Assembly (NCBI GenBank): GCA_015066385.1 | Contig: SVOJ01000008.1 | Coordinates: 1-64,000 of the forward strand | DNA: 64,000 nucleotides | DNA from: Oscillospiraceae bacterium | GTDB lineage: Bacteria > Bacillota > Clostridia > Oscillospirales > Acutalibacteraceae | Reading direction: 5' to 3' | In this document: positions 1 through 7,713 of the stretch, piece by piece | Position numbering within the stretch: position 1 is the stretch's first letter | How the letters are laid out: each line of letters begins with the position of its first letter | Notes under the pieces: model-generated | The model's database searches: none | Seen by the model: only the letters and a program-made list of their open reading frames with translations | What the model was told of the DNA's origin: nothing | Made by a program: the position numbers and the translations under genes

Positions 1-76
1 AGTTCAAAAACGAGGATTTTCATGATTTTTACGTCTTTTTATTCAATTTATTCCAAATATTTAACAATACAGACAG

Positions 77-147
77 AAAACCGTGTCTCGCTTGATTGCG
101 AAACACGGTTTTTCGACAGTCTGAGCCGCACAGTTTCCTGTGCGGCT
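77..147. terminator. two adjacent hairpins downstream of the ceramidase-like gene
   Basis: Two stem-loops lie back to back: AAACCGTGT paired with ACACGGTTT (77-113), and AGCCGCACAG paired with CTGTGCGGCT (124-147). They sit just past the stop of the minus-strand gene ending at 164 and can serve as its terminator. The first is followed by T residues on the plus strand, so it may also stop a transcript entering from the left. Nothing else was recognised in bases 1-76. Confidence 0.6.
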
Positions 148-163
148 GTTGGCATATTATTGT

Positions 164-2035
164 TTATCGAACAGATTCAACAAGGTCGATGAATTCGCCG
201 ATGATGCTCGAAGCGGTGTGCTGACCCATGGAAACAAGCAGGCACCATGTGTCGCTTTCAAGCGAGCCGGATTCTGCATCGTACTGATAACCTGCTACGG
301 TGTAGTAGGGATCGGGTTCGATGTAACCTGCAGCATCGTTCATGAGGTCGCATACGATGAGATCTTCACCGAAGTAATCACGCAGAGCAAGGTAGGGGAA
401 GTCAGCAAGCGGAGCGCTGTCAAGAAGCAGTTCGCTCATCAGTTCACCGGGGTCCAGGAAGATCTTGACACTGTCGCCGATTTCCATGTAACCGATTTCG
501 GTCAGGCCGTAATAGTCACGGGTCTTCTTGTCGAACACAAGGGTGTTGCTTGCAATGCCGGTCTTCAGAAGAACTTTTGCAACATTATTGTCGATGGGCA
601 GAAGAATCTGTTCCATGCGGATGTTCATAACGGGGTTGACCTGTTCTTCTTCTACGGTTGCAAGGTTTTCATACCATATCGTGTAATGTTCGGTGCCTGC
701 ATATTTGTTGACTTCCAGCAGGTCGCCGGTGGCTTCGTTGAGGGCAATTCTTTCATCCTCGGTCATGGTCATGGAAAGCGCAATGTATCCCAGTTCATAA
801 CCGAAACGAACAGCGCTCAGGTGGCTGGTATGGTCAAGGTTGTCAGAAGACAGTCCTCTTGAGGAGGTGTTGGTGCCGACGTTGCCCTGAATGAAAATGA
901 AGTTGTAACCTGCGTAATTGCAGACCTTTTCCATGTAGTAAACGAAGTCAGCAGACAGCTTGGAGTCGATCTGAATACCCTTGTCGGTGGTCAGATAGTC
1001 GTAGCTTGCGGATTCGGGATGGCAACCGAAGGTAGCAACAAGAGTCGGCTTGACGGTCTCGTCATAGGGCTTGAACACAAGGCGATACATTTCCTGATCG
1101 CAAGCATAGGGAGGTGTGCGGTCACGAACATAGTCAGCAATGTTGGTGCGTGCATAGAACAGATCGCCTTCGGTCATGTTTTCGCAAGCGGTGCGGATGG
1201 ATTTTGCAGAACTGTCGATGATTTTATCAAGCAGGTCTTCGTTGACACCGCTCTTGTAGTTTTCGATGTCACGGAAGGTGAAACGAAGAACGTTGTTTGC
1301 AAGGGTGGAGATGGGAGCCGTCCAAACACCCTGCGTATCGATGCTCGAATGGGTGTGGGTTGCGGTCACATTGATGGCAATGATGCCGTATTTTTCGATT
1401 TCTTCCTGCGAAATAGCGGCACGGATCTTGCGCACGTCCGCATTGGAAATACCGATGCAGTCGATGGAGGCGAAAATCACAACGCCTCTGCCGTCGTTCA
1501 TGGCAACGGTGCGCACTTTGATATCTTCGGGAGTGCCGTCTTCTTCGGTGTAAACTTCGGTGGTGAACCAATAGGGAATGTAGCTGCCGCGGGTGTATTT
1601 GTAGCCTTCTTTGCCGAAGTCATCGGGCAGAATGGATTCGCTGGCATAACCCAAAGACCATACTGCATCTTCTGCGGGGGCACTCGGGTCGGCAAATTCT
1701 TCGCTGCCTTTGAAGAAGTTTTCGGCTTCTTCCAGATTGACTTCCGACATTTCAAGATATTCGGTGGATCTGGGCATGATTGCCGCAATGATACCGAACA
1801 GGAAATCGTTCACAAACACATTGGCAAGCCAACGCAGGAATTTTGCAAGGTTGTTCATCAGTTTGTCGCTTGCGCTGTCATCGGCAACCGTTTCGGAAGA
1901 AGCGATATAGTCTTCCAACGAAGTGAACTGTGCATCTTCAGCGGTTTCAACTGCACCTGCGCCCACAGCCGTTACTGAGAACAGCATGCAAAGGCAGAGA
2001 ACCAGCGCAATCGTTTTCTTAAAGAGTTTTTTCAT
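164..2035 (-). CDS. exported neutral/alkaline ceramidase-like hydrolase
   Basis: The 623-residue protein has a clear signal peptide (residues 1 to about 28, ending GAGA). A low-complexity segment to about residue 110 is followed by a domain resembling the N-terminal domain of neutral/alkaline ceramidases, which are zinc amidohydrolases that split N-acyl sphingoid bases. Visible family-type motifs are ASIDCIGIS, VTATHTHSS (likely metal His residues), FGCHPES and QGNVGTNTSSRG, the last at the place of the usual CGDVSPN segment. The start follows GAGGAGG. A good promoter lies directly upstream, so it is probably monocistronic. The true substrate is not proven; homologues in gut Clostridia could act on other amides or lipids. 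Confidence 0.65.
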   Translation of the reverse strand: MKKLFKKTIALVLCLCMLFSVTAVGAGAVETAEDAQFTSLEDYIASSETVADDSASDKLMNNLAKFLRWLANVFVNDFLFGIIAAIMPRSTEYLEMSEVNLEEAENFFKGSEEFADPSAPAEDAVWSLGYASESILPDDFGKEGYKYTRGSYIPYWFTTEVYTEEDGTPEDIKVRTVAMNDGRGVVIFASIDCIGISNADVRKIRAAISQEEIEKYGIIAINVTATHTHSSIDTQGVWTAPISTLANNVLRFTFRDIENYKSGVNEDLLDKIIDSSAKSIRTACENMTEGDLFYARTNIADYVRDRTPPYACDQEMYRLVFKPYDETVKPTLVATFGCHPESASYDYLTTDKGIQIDSKLSADFVYYMEKVCNYAGYNFIFIQGNVGTNTSSRGLSSDNLDHTSHLSAVRFGYELGYIALSMTMTEDERIALNEATGDLLEVNKYAGTEHYTIWYENLATVEEEQVNPVMNIRMEQILLPIDNNVAKVLLKTGIASNTLVFDKKTRDYYGLTEIGYMEIGDSVKIFLDPGELMSELLLDSAPLADFPYLALRDYFGEDLIVCDLMNDAAGYIEPDPYYTVAGYQYDAESGSLESDTWCLLVSMGQHTASSIIGEFIDLVESVR

Positions 2036-2068
2036 GAAAAAATCCTCCTCAATATAATTGGTTTAATT

Positions 2069-2097
2069 ATTATAACACAATAAAAAATATAGTGCAA
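2069..2097 (-). promoter_or_regulatory. sigma-A promoter of the ceramidase-like gene
   Basis: Read on the minus strand, TTGCAC and TATAAT are separated by 17 bp, about 35 bp upstream of the start codon. Confidence 0.65.
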
Positions 2098-2122
2098 GAA
2101 AAATTTACAAATATGGAAAATG

Positions 2123-2470
2123 TTAAGAACACAAAACCTTTTTGCAGAAAAGAATCAAATCCGAAATGCCGTCTTCGACCGTTTCCCAAACGGTTTCATC
2201 GTCAATGTTGCCGTATTCATGTGCTACGACATTGCGCATACCGCGAATCTGCCGCCATGGAATCTCTTTGTTGTTTTCTTTGAAGTCATCGGACAGTTTT
2301 GTGCTCAATTCCCCAATCTGCAACAAGCACATGCAAACTGCATTTTTATATACGGAATTGGTTGAAAAAACAGAAAAAGATCTGCCGAATTCGTCATGAG
2401 CCTCGTTGATTTGCGTGCAATATTTCAAAATTTTTTCTATGATATACAAATCACGTTTTTCAGGATTCAT
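2123..2470 (-). CDS. hepT: HepT-like HEPN ribonuclease toxin (DUF86)
   Basis: The 115-residue all-helical protein carries the HEPN signature R-x4-H-x-Y as RNVVAHEY (Arg79, His84, Tyr86). In the HepT family this is the RNase active site, and the Tyr is the residue AMPylated by the partner MntA. It overlaps the upstream mntA by 11 bp, so the two are translationally coupled in the usual antitoxin-first order. The length fits HepT. Call is by motif and gene pairing; activity is inferred. Confidence 0.9.
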   Translation of the reverse strand: MNPEKRDLYIIEKILKYCTQINEAHDEFGRSFSVFSTNSVYKNAVCMCLLQIGELSTKLSDDFKENNKEIPWRQIRGMRNVVAHEYGNIDDETVWETVEDGISDLILFCKKVLCS

Positions 2471-2762
2471 AAATCAGTATTTCCTCCTGTTCGATTCTTT
2501 TCAAAAATGAACTTTCAAGGCTTCCTGTTGTCAGTAAATCCAAAGGTTTGTCAAAACTTTCCTGCAGATCACAATGCAGACCGCCCAAGGCAAACAAGCC
2601 CCGCAGATTTCCTTTGTCAATGCGAAAATCGAGGTCGCTTTTTTCTGTTGCTTCTCCGCGGGCATAAGAGCCGAACAGAAAAACCCTTTGCACACCGTAA
2701 CGCTCTGCAATCGGCGCAACAATATGCTTGATTTCATCAATTGTATAAATCCGGTCAGACAT
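2460..2762 (-). CDS. mntA: MntA-like nucleotidyltransferase antitoxin
   Basis: This 100-residue minimal nucleotidyltransferase has the GS-x10-DxD catalytic motif intact: GSYARGEATEKSDLD, with Gly31, Ser32, Asp43 and Asp45. In characterised HepT/MntA systems MntA neutralises HepT by transferring AMP to the Tyr of its RX4HXY motif. The start is preceded by AAAGGAGGG. It is the first gene of a two-gene operon with hepT and has its own promoter, so the module looks intact. Confidence 0.9.
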   Translation of the reverse strand: MSDRIYTIDEIKHIVAPIAERYGVQRVFLFGSYARGEATEKSDLDFRIDKGNLRGLFALGGLHCDLQESFDKPLDLLTTGSLESSFLKRIEQEEILIYES

Positions 2763-2784
2763 CTGATACCCTCCTTTTACTTTT

Positions 2785-2813
2785 ATTATATCACATTAAA
2801 ATAAGTTTTACAA
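2785..2813 (-). promoter_or_regulatory. promoter of mntA-hepT
   Basis: On the minus strand TTGTAA, a 17-bp spacer and a perfect TATAAT lie about 22 bp upstream of the mntA start codon. Confidence 0.65.
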
Positions 2814-2818
2814 GAAAA

Positions 2819-2850
2819 AACATCGGATCATTGCATACAATGACCCGATG
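2819..2850 (-). terminator. terminator of the glycyl-tRNA synthetase gene
   Basis: On the minus strand a 13-bp stem beginning CATCGGGTCATTG (with one G-U pair) and a TATG loop are followed by TTTTTT, ten bases past the glyQS stop. Confidence 0.85.
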
Positions 2851-2858
2851 AAAATGCT

Positions 2859-4241
2859 TTAGAATTCGATTTTGTTTGCGAAATAGGCTTCCAGTTCTGC
2901 GATGGGCAGACGGATCTGTTCCATGGAATCGCGTTCGCGGACGGTGACGCAGCCGTCTTCTTCGCTGTCGAAGTCGTAGGTGACACACCACGGCGTGCCG
3001 ATTTCGTCCTGACGGCGGTAACGCTTACCGATGGAGCCGGTTTCGTCATAATCGCACATCAGTTTCTTGGAAAGCATGTCGCAGACCTTGCCTGCGCCTT
3101 CCGCCAATTTCTTGGAAAGGGGAAGCACAGCGACCTTGATGGGAGCAACGGCGGGGCTCAGGTGCAGAACCACACGAACATCGTTCTTTTCGGGGTCGAC
3201 AACCTCTTCGTCATAGGCTTCGCAAAGCAGAGCGAGCACGGTTCTGTCCAGCCCGTAGGTGGATTCGATGATGTAGGGAACATACTTTTCGTTGGTTTCG
3301 GGATCCAGATATTCCATCTTTGCGCCCGAATATTCGCTGTGACGCTTAAGGTCGAAGTCGGTACGGTTGTGGGTGCCGTTGATTTCGCCCCAGCCGAACG
3401 GGAACAGGAATTCGATGTCGCAGGCAGCCTTTGCATAGTGGGCAAGTTTTTCATGGTCATGGAAACGAAGATGTTCTGCGGGAATGCCCAGATCCATGTA
3501 ATACTGTCTGCCGTATTCCTTGAAATAGTCGTACAGATCGGCATCCGTGCCTTCTTTGCAGAAGGTCTGGAATTCCATCTGTTCAAATTCGATGGTGCGG
3601 AAGGTGAAGTTGCCGGGGGTGATTTCGTTACGGAAAGCCTTACCGATCTGACCGATGCTGAACGGCAGCTTTGCGCGCATGGAGCGCTGCACATTCAGGA
3701 AGTTGACATATTCACCCTGTGCGTTTTCGGGGCGCAGGTAAATGACGGACTTGGAGTCGTTTGTAACACCTCTGAATGTCTGGAACATGAGGTTGAATTC
3801 GCGGATATCCGTGAAATTGCACTTGCCGCAGTTGGGGCAGGGAATGTTGTGCGAAACGATGAAATCATACATTTCGGGCTTGGTCATGCCGTCTGCGTGT
3901 GCTTCGGGGTCGAAAGCTTCAATCAGATTGTCGGCTCTGTGGCGCATTTTGCATTCCTTGCAGTCCAGAAGCGGGTCAGAGAAGCTCTGTACGTGGCCGC
4001 TGGCTTCCCATACTCTGGGATGCATCAGAATATCGGCATCCACTTCAAAGCTGTTTCTGCGTTCCTGAATAAAACGCTTGCGCCATGTGTCTTTGACATT
4101 GTTCTTGAGTCTTGTGCCCAAGGGGCCGTAGTCCCATGTGTTTGCAAGGCCGCCGTAAATGTCGGAGCCGGGGAATATGAAGCCTCTGCCTTTGCAGAGA
4201 TTCACGATTTTTTCCATGGATTTTTCGTTGTTGGGAATCAT
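2859..4241 (-). CDS. glyQS: glycyl-tRNA synthetase, alpha2 dimeric type
   Basis: The 460-residue class II synthetase charges tRNA-Gly in the cytosol. The N-terminus has the GlyRS segment KGRGFIFPGSDIYGG. The catalytic core shows YLRPENAQGEYVNF (motif 2 region), FRTIEFEQMEFQTF, and motif 3 as STYGLDRTVLALL near residue 345. A Cys-rich insertion (CKECKMRH...CPNCGKC) suggests a zinc ribbon. The C-terminal anticodon-binding domain is present. The start follows GGAGG at good spacing. The leader is only about 45 nt, so there is no room for the T-box riboswitch that often precedes this gene in Firmicutes. Confidence 0.96.
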   Translation of the reverse strand: MIPNNEKSMEKIVNLCKGRGFIFPGSDIYGGLANTWDYGPLGTRLKNNVKDTWRKRFIQERRNSFEVDADILMHPRVWEASGHVQSFSDPLLDCKECKMRHRADNLIEAFDPEAHADGMTKPEMYDFIVSHNIPCPNCGKCNFTDIREFNLMFQTFRGVTNDSKSVIYLRPENAQGEYVNFLNVQRSMRAKLPFSIGQIGKAFRNEITPGNFTFRTIEFEQMEFQTFCKEGTDADLYDYFKEYGRQYYMDLGIPAEHLRFHDHEKLAHYAKAACDIEFLFPFGWGEINGTHNRTDFDLKRHSEYSGAKMEYLDPETNEKYVPYIIESTYGLDRTVLALLCEAYDEEVVDPEKNDVRVVLHLSPAVAPIKVAVLPLSKKLAEGAGKVCDMLSKKLMCDYDETGSIGKRYRRQDEIGTPWCVTYDFDSEEDGCVTVRERDSMEQIRLPIAELEAYFANKIEF

Positions 4242-4285
4242 GGTAACCTCCGTATGTATAACAATGTATTTTTAAACTACATCTT

Positions 4286-4314
4286 AAGATACCTTATTTT
4301 CCCTTTTCTGTCAA
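4286..4314 (-). promoter_or_regulatory. promoter of glyQS
   Basis: On the minus strand TTGACA, a 17-bp spacer and TATCTT lie about 45 bp upstream of the start codon. The short distance rules out a full T-box leader. Confidence 0.65.
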
Positions 4315-4374
4315 GAGAAAACCGTTTTAATATTAGGTTTATTTTAAGTTAAATCTGTTAAAAAGAATTCAGCA

Positions 4375-4403
4375 TTGACAAGTAAGTCACTTGTGCGTAT
4401 AAT
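4375..4403 (+). promoter_or_regulatory. promoter of the dockerin gene with a palindrome in the spacer
   Basis: TTGACA and TATAAT are 17 bp apart. The spacer holds the inverted repeat ACAAGT-aagtc-ACTTGT (4378-4394), whose left arm overlaps the -35 box. A repressor bound there would block RNA polymerase, so it is a plausible operator. Confidence 0.7.
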
Positions 4404-4433
4404 TTAAATACTATTCAGAGAGGAATTTTAACC

Positions 4434-5384
4434 ATGAAAAAATTTTTGAGTATTCTTTTGTGTGCGGTTCTGTTTGTCGGCAGTGCCGCTATCGGCACGG
4501 CTGCCGAAGGTGATATTGTTTACGGGAATGTGGATGGCAGTCCCGGTATCACATCCGGCGATGCCCGCATTGTGTTGCGTTATTCGGTAGGACTTGAAGA
4601 TCTGAACGAAGATCAGCTTCTTGCCGCCGATGTGGACGGCAACGGTGTTGTCAATGCAGGCGATGCCCGTATGATTCTGCGCGGTTCGGTCGGTCTTGAA
4701 AAAACTTCCGAATTCGGTGTCAACGGTTCGCAGGTCTTCATGAGCGGTAACTTTGTGATGACGGCTACGGTTGATGAGGAATCGGGTACAAAATTCACCA
4801 TTTCCCAGACCGAAAATTCTTCTTACATGGAAGCTACTATGGATATTGATATGTCCGACGGATCTACCAATACCGGAAAACCTGTCCGTATCGGTTTTAT
4901 GACGGTCGGCGAAAAAGTATATTGGGTTCTTCCCGATGCCGATCCGATGTGCTATCTGCTGATTGATGAAAAAGTAACTGAAAACATGGGTATCGATGCG
5001 GATTTGTTCAAGGAACTGATTCCGCAGATCATGTCCCCGCAGGTTGGTCGCACACCGGATGAGCAGACTGCGATTACTATCAACGGAAAATCATATAACC
5101 GTTGGATATACGAAAATGAAGACGGCACTTCGATTGCTCACGATATGCGCGGTATCACTTTGCAGTATCTTCGCACCTTTGATGCAGACGGCAATGAAAC
5201 TTCCTGCATGCGCGTCAATTCCATTTTGCCCACTGTGCCCGCTTATCAGCAAGGGCTTCCCTCGGGCAGTATCCTTTATGCGGCAAAAGAAGGCGATGCG
5301 GAAGATAATATCGGTTATATCACCGCTTTCTTAATGCGTTTTGCAGCACTTGCAAATATCCCGACGGATGATTTGCTCAATTGA
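4434..5384 (+). CDS. exported dockerin protein with a LolA/lipoprotein-like C-terminal domain
   Basis: The 316-residue protein has a signal peptide (residues 1-24). A type I dockerin follows at once (about 30-85), made of two F-hand repeats, NVDGSPGITSGDARIVLR and DVDGNGVVNAGDARMILR, each followed by a VGLE-type turn. Having the dockerin at the N-terminus is less common than at the C-terminus. The remaining ~220 residues resemble the lipoprotein at 36250-36987: both have SG.F, YM, FM.V..K.Y, MG.D and LPSGS.LY segments in the same order. Function is unknown. The dockerin implies docking to a surface cohesin, and no cohesin lies in this window. Confidence 0.8.
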   Translation: MKKFLSILLCAVLFVGSAAIGTAAEGDIVYGNVDGSPGITSGDARIVLRYSVGLEDLNEDQLLAADVDGNGVVNAGDARMILRGSVGLEKTSEFGVNGSQVFMSGNFVMTATVDEESGTKFTISQTENSSYMEATMDIDMSDGSTNTGKPVRIGFMTVGEKVYWVLPDADPMCYLLIDEKVTENMGIDADLFKELIPQIMSPQVGRTPDEQTAITINGKSYNRWIYENEDGTSIAHDMRGITLQYLRTFDADGNETSCMRVNSILPTVPAYQQGLPSGSILYAAKEGDAEDNIGYITAFLMRFAALANIPTDDLLN

Positions 5385-5440
5385 GATACGAAGTTTTAAA
5401 GCAGAACGCAGTCCGCAAAACAGAATAAAAACATCAAAAG

Positions 5441-5478
5441 GCTTGCATCGGGTACTCCCCTTGCAAGCTCTTTTTTTT
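5441..5478 (+). terminator. rho-independent terminator after the dockerin gene
   Basis: GCTTGCA pairs with TGCAAGC around a 14-nt loop, followed shortly by a run of eight T residues. Confidence 0.85.
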
Positions 5479-5619
5479 GCATAAGAAAATAAGCACAGTG
5501 TTGTCATAATTCCGTAACAATCTGTGTAAAATTTGAGAAATTTGTTTACAATTAAGGCAATATGAGCTAAAAATCTTTTGTTAAAATGAATAAAGTAAAA
5601 AAATATTGAGGTGTTTATT

Positions 5620-7260
5620 TTGAATCTGTTCCGACTGAAAATGAAAAAAGGGATCAGCATCCTGCTGACTGTATTGCTGTTTGTTTCTTGTCTGCTTCCC
5701 GCTTATGCATGGACAGACCCGAGTGCATCCCGCAGTCAGATTCCCGTCATCCGTATTTCCGGCGACGGCGAACCGCTTTACAATGCGCAAGGGGATCGCA
5801 TTATGCACTTCCGCGGTTTTCTGGAAGACAACGGCGAAAATGATGACAACAGTGCGTTGTATGAATCCATCGGCAATGTTCTGATGCCGTTCTTGCGTGA
5901 AGGGATTTTGTTCAATCAATGGGATAATTATTATGCCGCTTTGCAGACCGAAATCGGCGAACTGTTCGGAGATGCTCTGTTGGACGGCAACGGCGAGCCC
6001 ATCAGCGGAACGGGACTTTCCAAAAGTCGCATTGAAGAGATTGAACAGATGAAAAAAACAGACAAAAAACAGGGGAAAGGCTATTACGGGATTTATGATT
6101 ATTGGTTTAATTATGACTGGCGTCTGGATCCGCTGTATACTGCCGATCTGTTTAACGATTTTATAAAAGCAATCAAAGAAACGACCAAGAGTGAAAAGGT
6201 CTGTATCATTTCAAGTTGTTTGGGCACTTCGGTGGTGACTGCTTATATCGCAAAATACGGTTGTGATGATATTCACGGTATTGCGTTTGACGGCGGTGTA
6301 AGTTACGGATCGGAAGCCATCAGTGAAGCCATCAGCGGCAAGTTTGCCGTCAACGGGGAAGCCATCGAGCGTGTGCTGATTGATTGTGCGAATTACGGTC
6401 TTTTTGATGTCGGCTCATTTGTAATGAAGACCATTGACCTTGCAACCGCAAGCGGTCTTCTGGACGGGGTCGTCGGCATTACAAAGGTAACACTGTATTA
6501 CCGTCTTGCAAAAGGGGTGACCTCCGCACTTGCATTGTCTACATTCTACACATGGCCGAGTTATTGGTCTGCTGTTACAAGTGAAGATTTTGATGCGGCT
6601 CTGAAATATGTGTTCGGTGAAGAAGGCAGTGAAAAGCGTACGCAATATGCAGGGCTGATTGAAAAAATTGTCAACTATGATGAAGTGGTTCGTCAGCACA
6701 TTCCCGAAATCATGGCAAGCATCAAAGAAAGCGGTGCCAATCTTGCGATTATGGCAAAATACGGCAGTCAGATGATTCCCGTCTGCGAATCTGCGGATCT
6801 GGTAGCCGATCAGATTGCATCGGTACACAGAGCCTCTTTCGGTGCAAAAACATCCCGCGTGTGCGAAACATTGTCCGAAGCATATATTGCACAGCAAGAG
6901 GCAAAGGGGTTGGGTAAATATATTTCTCCCGATCGTCAGATTGATGCATCCTGCTGTATGTTCCCCGATTATACATGGTTTATCAAAGGAGCAACGCATT
7001 CCAATTGGACTTCCTATGAAATGCAGATTCTGTATGATGTTGTCACGGCGGATACGCAGCTTACGGTTGATGATTTTGAATATACACAATTTATTGCCTA
7101 TGATACTGAAAAGGATCATGCCGAAGCCATGAATGAAGAGAATTGTAATACCGAAGCATGGAGCACAAAGAAGCCGACTACAATCATTGAAAAGATCGTT
7201 GCATTCTTTAATTCTCTGATCGAATGGTTCAAAGAACTGTTTACTTTGCTGAAAAAATAA
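5620..7260 (+). CDS. exported alpha/beta-hydrolase (LCAT/lipase-like) with Cys at the nucleophile elbow
   Basis: About 546 residues. The TTG at 5620 is preferred because GAGGTG ends 6 bp before it. The ORF-track GTG at 5611 lies inside that ribosome site, and the ATG at 5641 has none. A signal peptide ends near AYAW. The fold is that of LCAT/lipase-like esterases: FNYDWRLDP, then the nucleophile strand VCIISSCLGTSVV, where the usual G-x-S-x-G is S-S-C-L-G, so Cys (about residue 200) replaces Ser. A candidate Asp (SPDRQID) and a late His (KGATHSNW) follow in proper order. The gene at 52362-53540 is a homologue with Gly at the same site. Substrate unknown. Confidence 0.7.
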   Translation: MNLFRLKMKKGISILLTVLLFVSCLLPAYAWTDPSASRSQIPVIRISGDGEPLYNAQGDRIMHFRGFLEDNGENDDNSALYESIGNVLMPFLREGILFNQWDNYYAALQTEIGELFGDALLDGNGEPISGTGLSKSRIEEIEQMKKTDKKQGKGYYGIYDYWFNYDWRLDPLYTADLFNDFIKAIKETTKSEKVCIISSCLGTSVVTAYIAKYGCDDIHGIAFDGGVSYGSEAISEAISGKFAVNGEAIERVLIDCANYGLFDVGSFVMKTIDLATASGLLDGVVGITKVTLYYRLAKGVTSALALSTFYTWPSYWSAVTSEDFDAALKYVFGEEGSEKRTQYAGLIEKIVNYDEVVRQHIPEIMASIKESGANLAIMAKYGSQMIPVCESADLVADQIASVHRASFGAKTSRVCETLSEAYIAQQEAKGLGKYISPDRQIDASCCMFPDYTWFIKGATHSNWTSYEMQILYDVVTADTQLTVDDFEYTQFIAYDTEKDHAEAMNEENCNTEAWSTKKPTTIIEKIVAFFNSLIEWFKELFTLLKK

Positions 7261-7270
7261 AGACGAAAAA

Positions 7271-7299
7271 ATGCGCCCGTCCGAACAGGACGGGCGCAT
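7271..7299. terminator. bidirectional terminator
   Basis: ATGCGCCCGTCC and GGACGGGCGCAT form a perfect 12-bp stem between two convergent genes, with A residues upstream on the plus strand that give T residues for the minus-strand transcript. Confidence 0.85.
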
Positions 7300-7311
7300 T
7301 GTCTGCGTTTT

Positions 7312-7626
7312 TTATGCAATTTTGTGACCGTCTGTAACCTTGATTTTGCCCATGAACGGCACTTTGAGAACACCGGAGAGAACATCATTTTCGATGGTGA
7401 AAGAAACATCAACCACTTTGCCGGGAAGAAGCGAAACTTCTGCTTTTGCGGTGACGGTGTTGCCTTCGGTGGTCACATCATAAATCTTGTAATCGGGCAT
7501 ATCGAAATCTGCATCAATTTCAAGCGTGATGTCATATTCGCCGTTGTTGTCTGCGATGTTGAGGGTTACTTCGCCTCTGTAGAACATGGAATTGACTTTG
7601 CAAAGCCATTTGCCGATACCGATCAT
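7312..7626 (-). CDS. small hypothetical beta-rich protein
   Basis: The 104-residue protein has no signal peptide and no motif I recognise. It alternates hydrophobic and polar residues (YDITLEIDADF, GNTVTAKAEVSLLPG), which suggests an all-beta fold. The start follows AAGGAGTG, and on the minus strand TTGACC-17-TATATT lies about 35 bp upstream. It appears monocistronic. An antiparallel beta-barrel, as in lipid- or ligand-binding proteins, is possible, but no function can be assigned. Confidence 0.6.
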   Translation of the reverse strand: MIGIGKWLCKVNSMFYRGEVTLNIADNNGEYDITLEIDADFDMPDYKIYDVTTEGNTVTAKAEVSLLPGKVVDVSFTIENDVLSGVLKVPFMGKIKVTDGHKIA

Positions 7627-7713
7627 AATAAAACACTCCTTAATTTCTTTTCTTTCAATATATCATATTCCGCTTTTGCGGTCAATATAAGTGATGTAAA
7701 TAATTTGTGACGA

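Noticed and set aside
140-862. ORF of 240 aa on the plus strand
   Set aside because: It is the antisense shadow of the ceramidase-like gene and has no ribosome site.
4242-4320. T-box riboswitch before glyQS
   Set aside because: The promoter leaves only about 45 nt of leader and no stem I or antiterminator is visible.
3162-4352. 396-residue plus-strand ORF over glyQS
   Set aside because: Antisense shadow of a well-supported synthetase gene.
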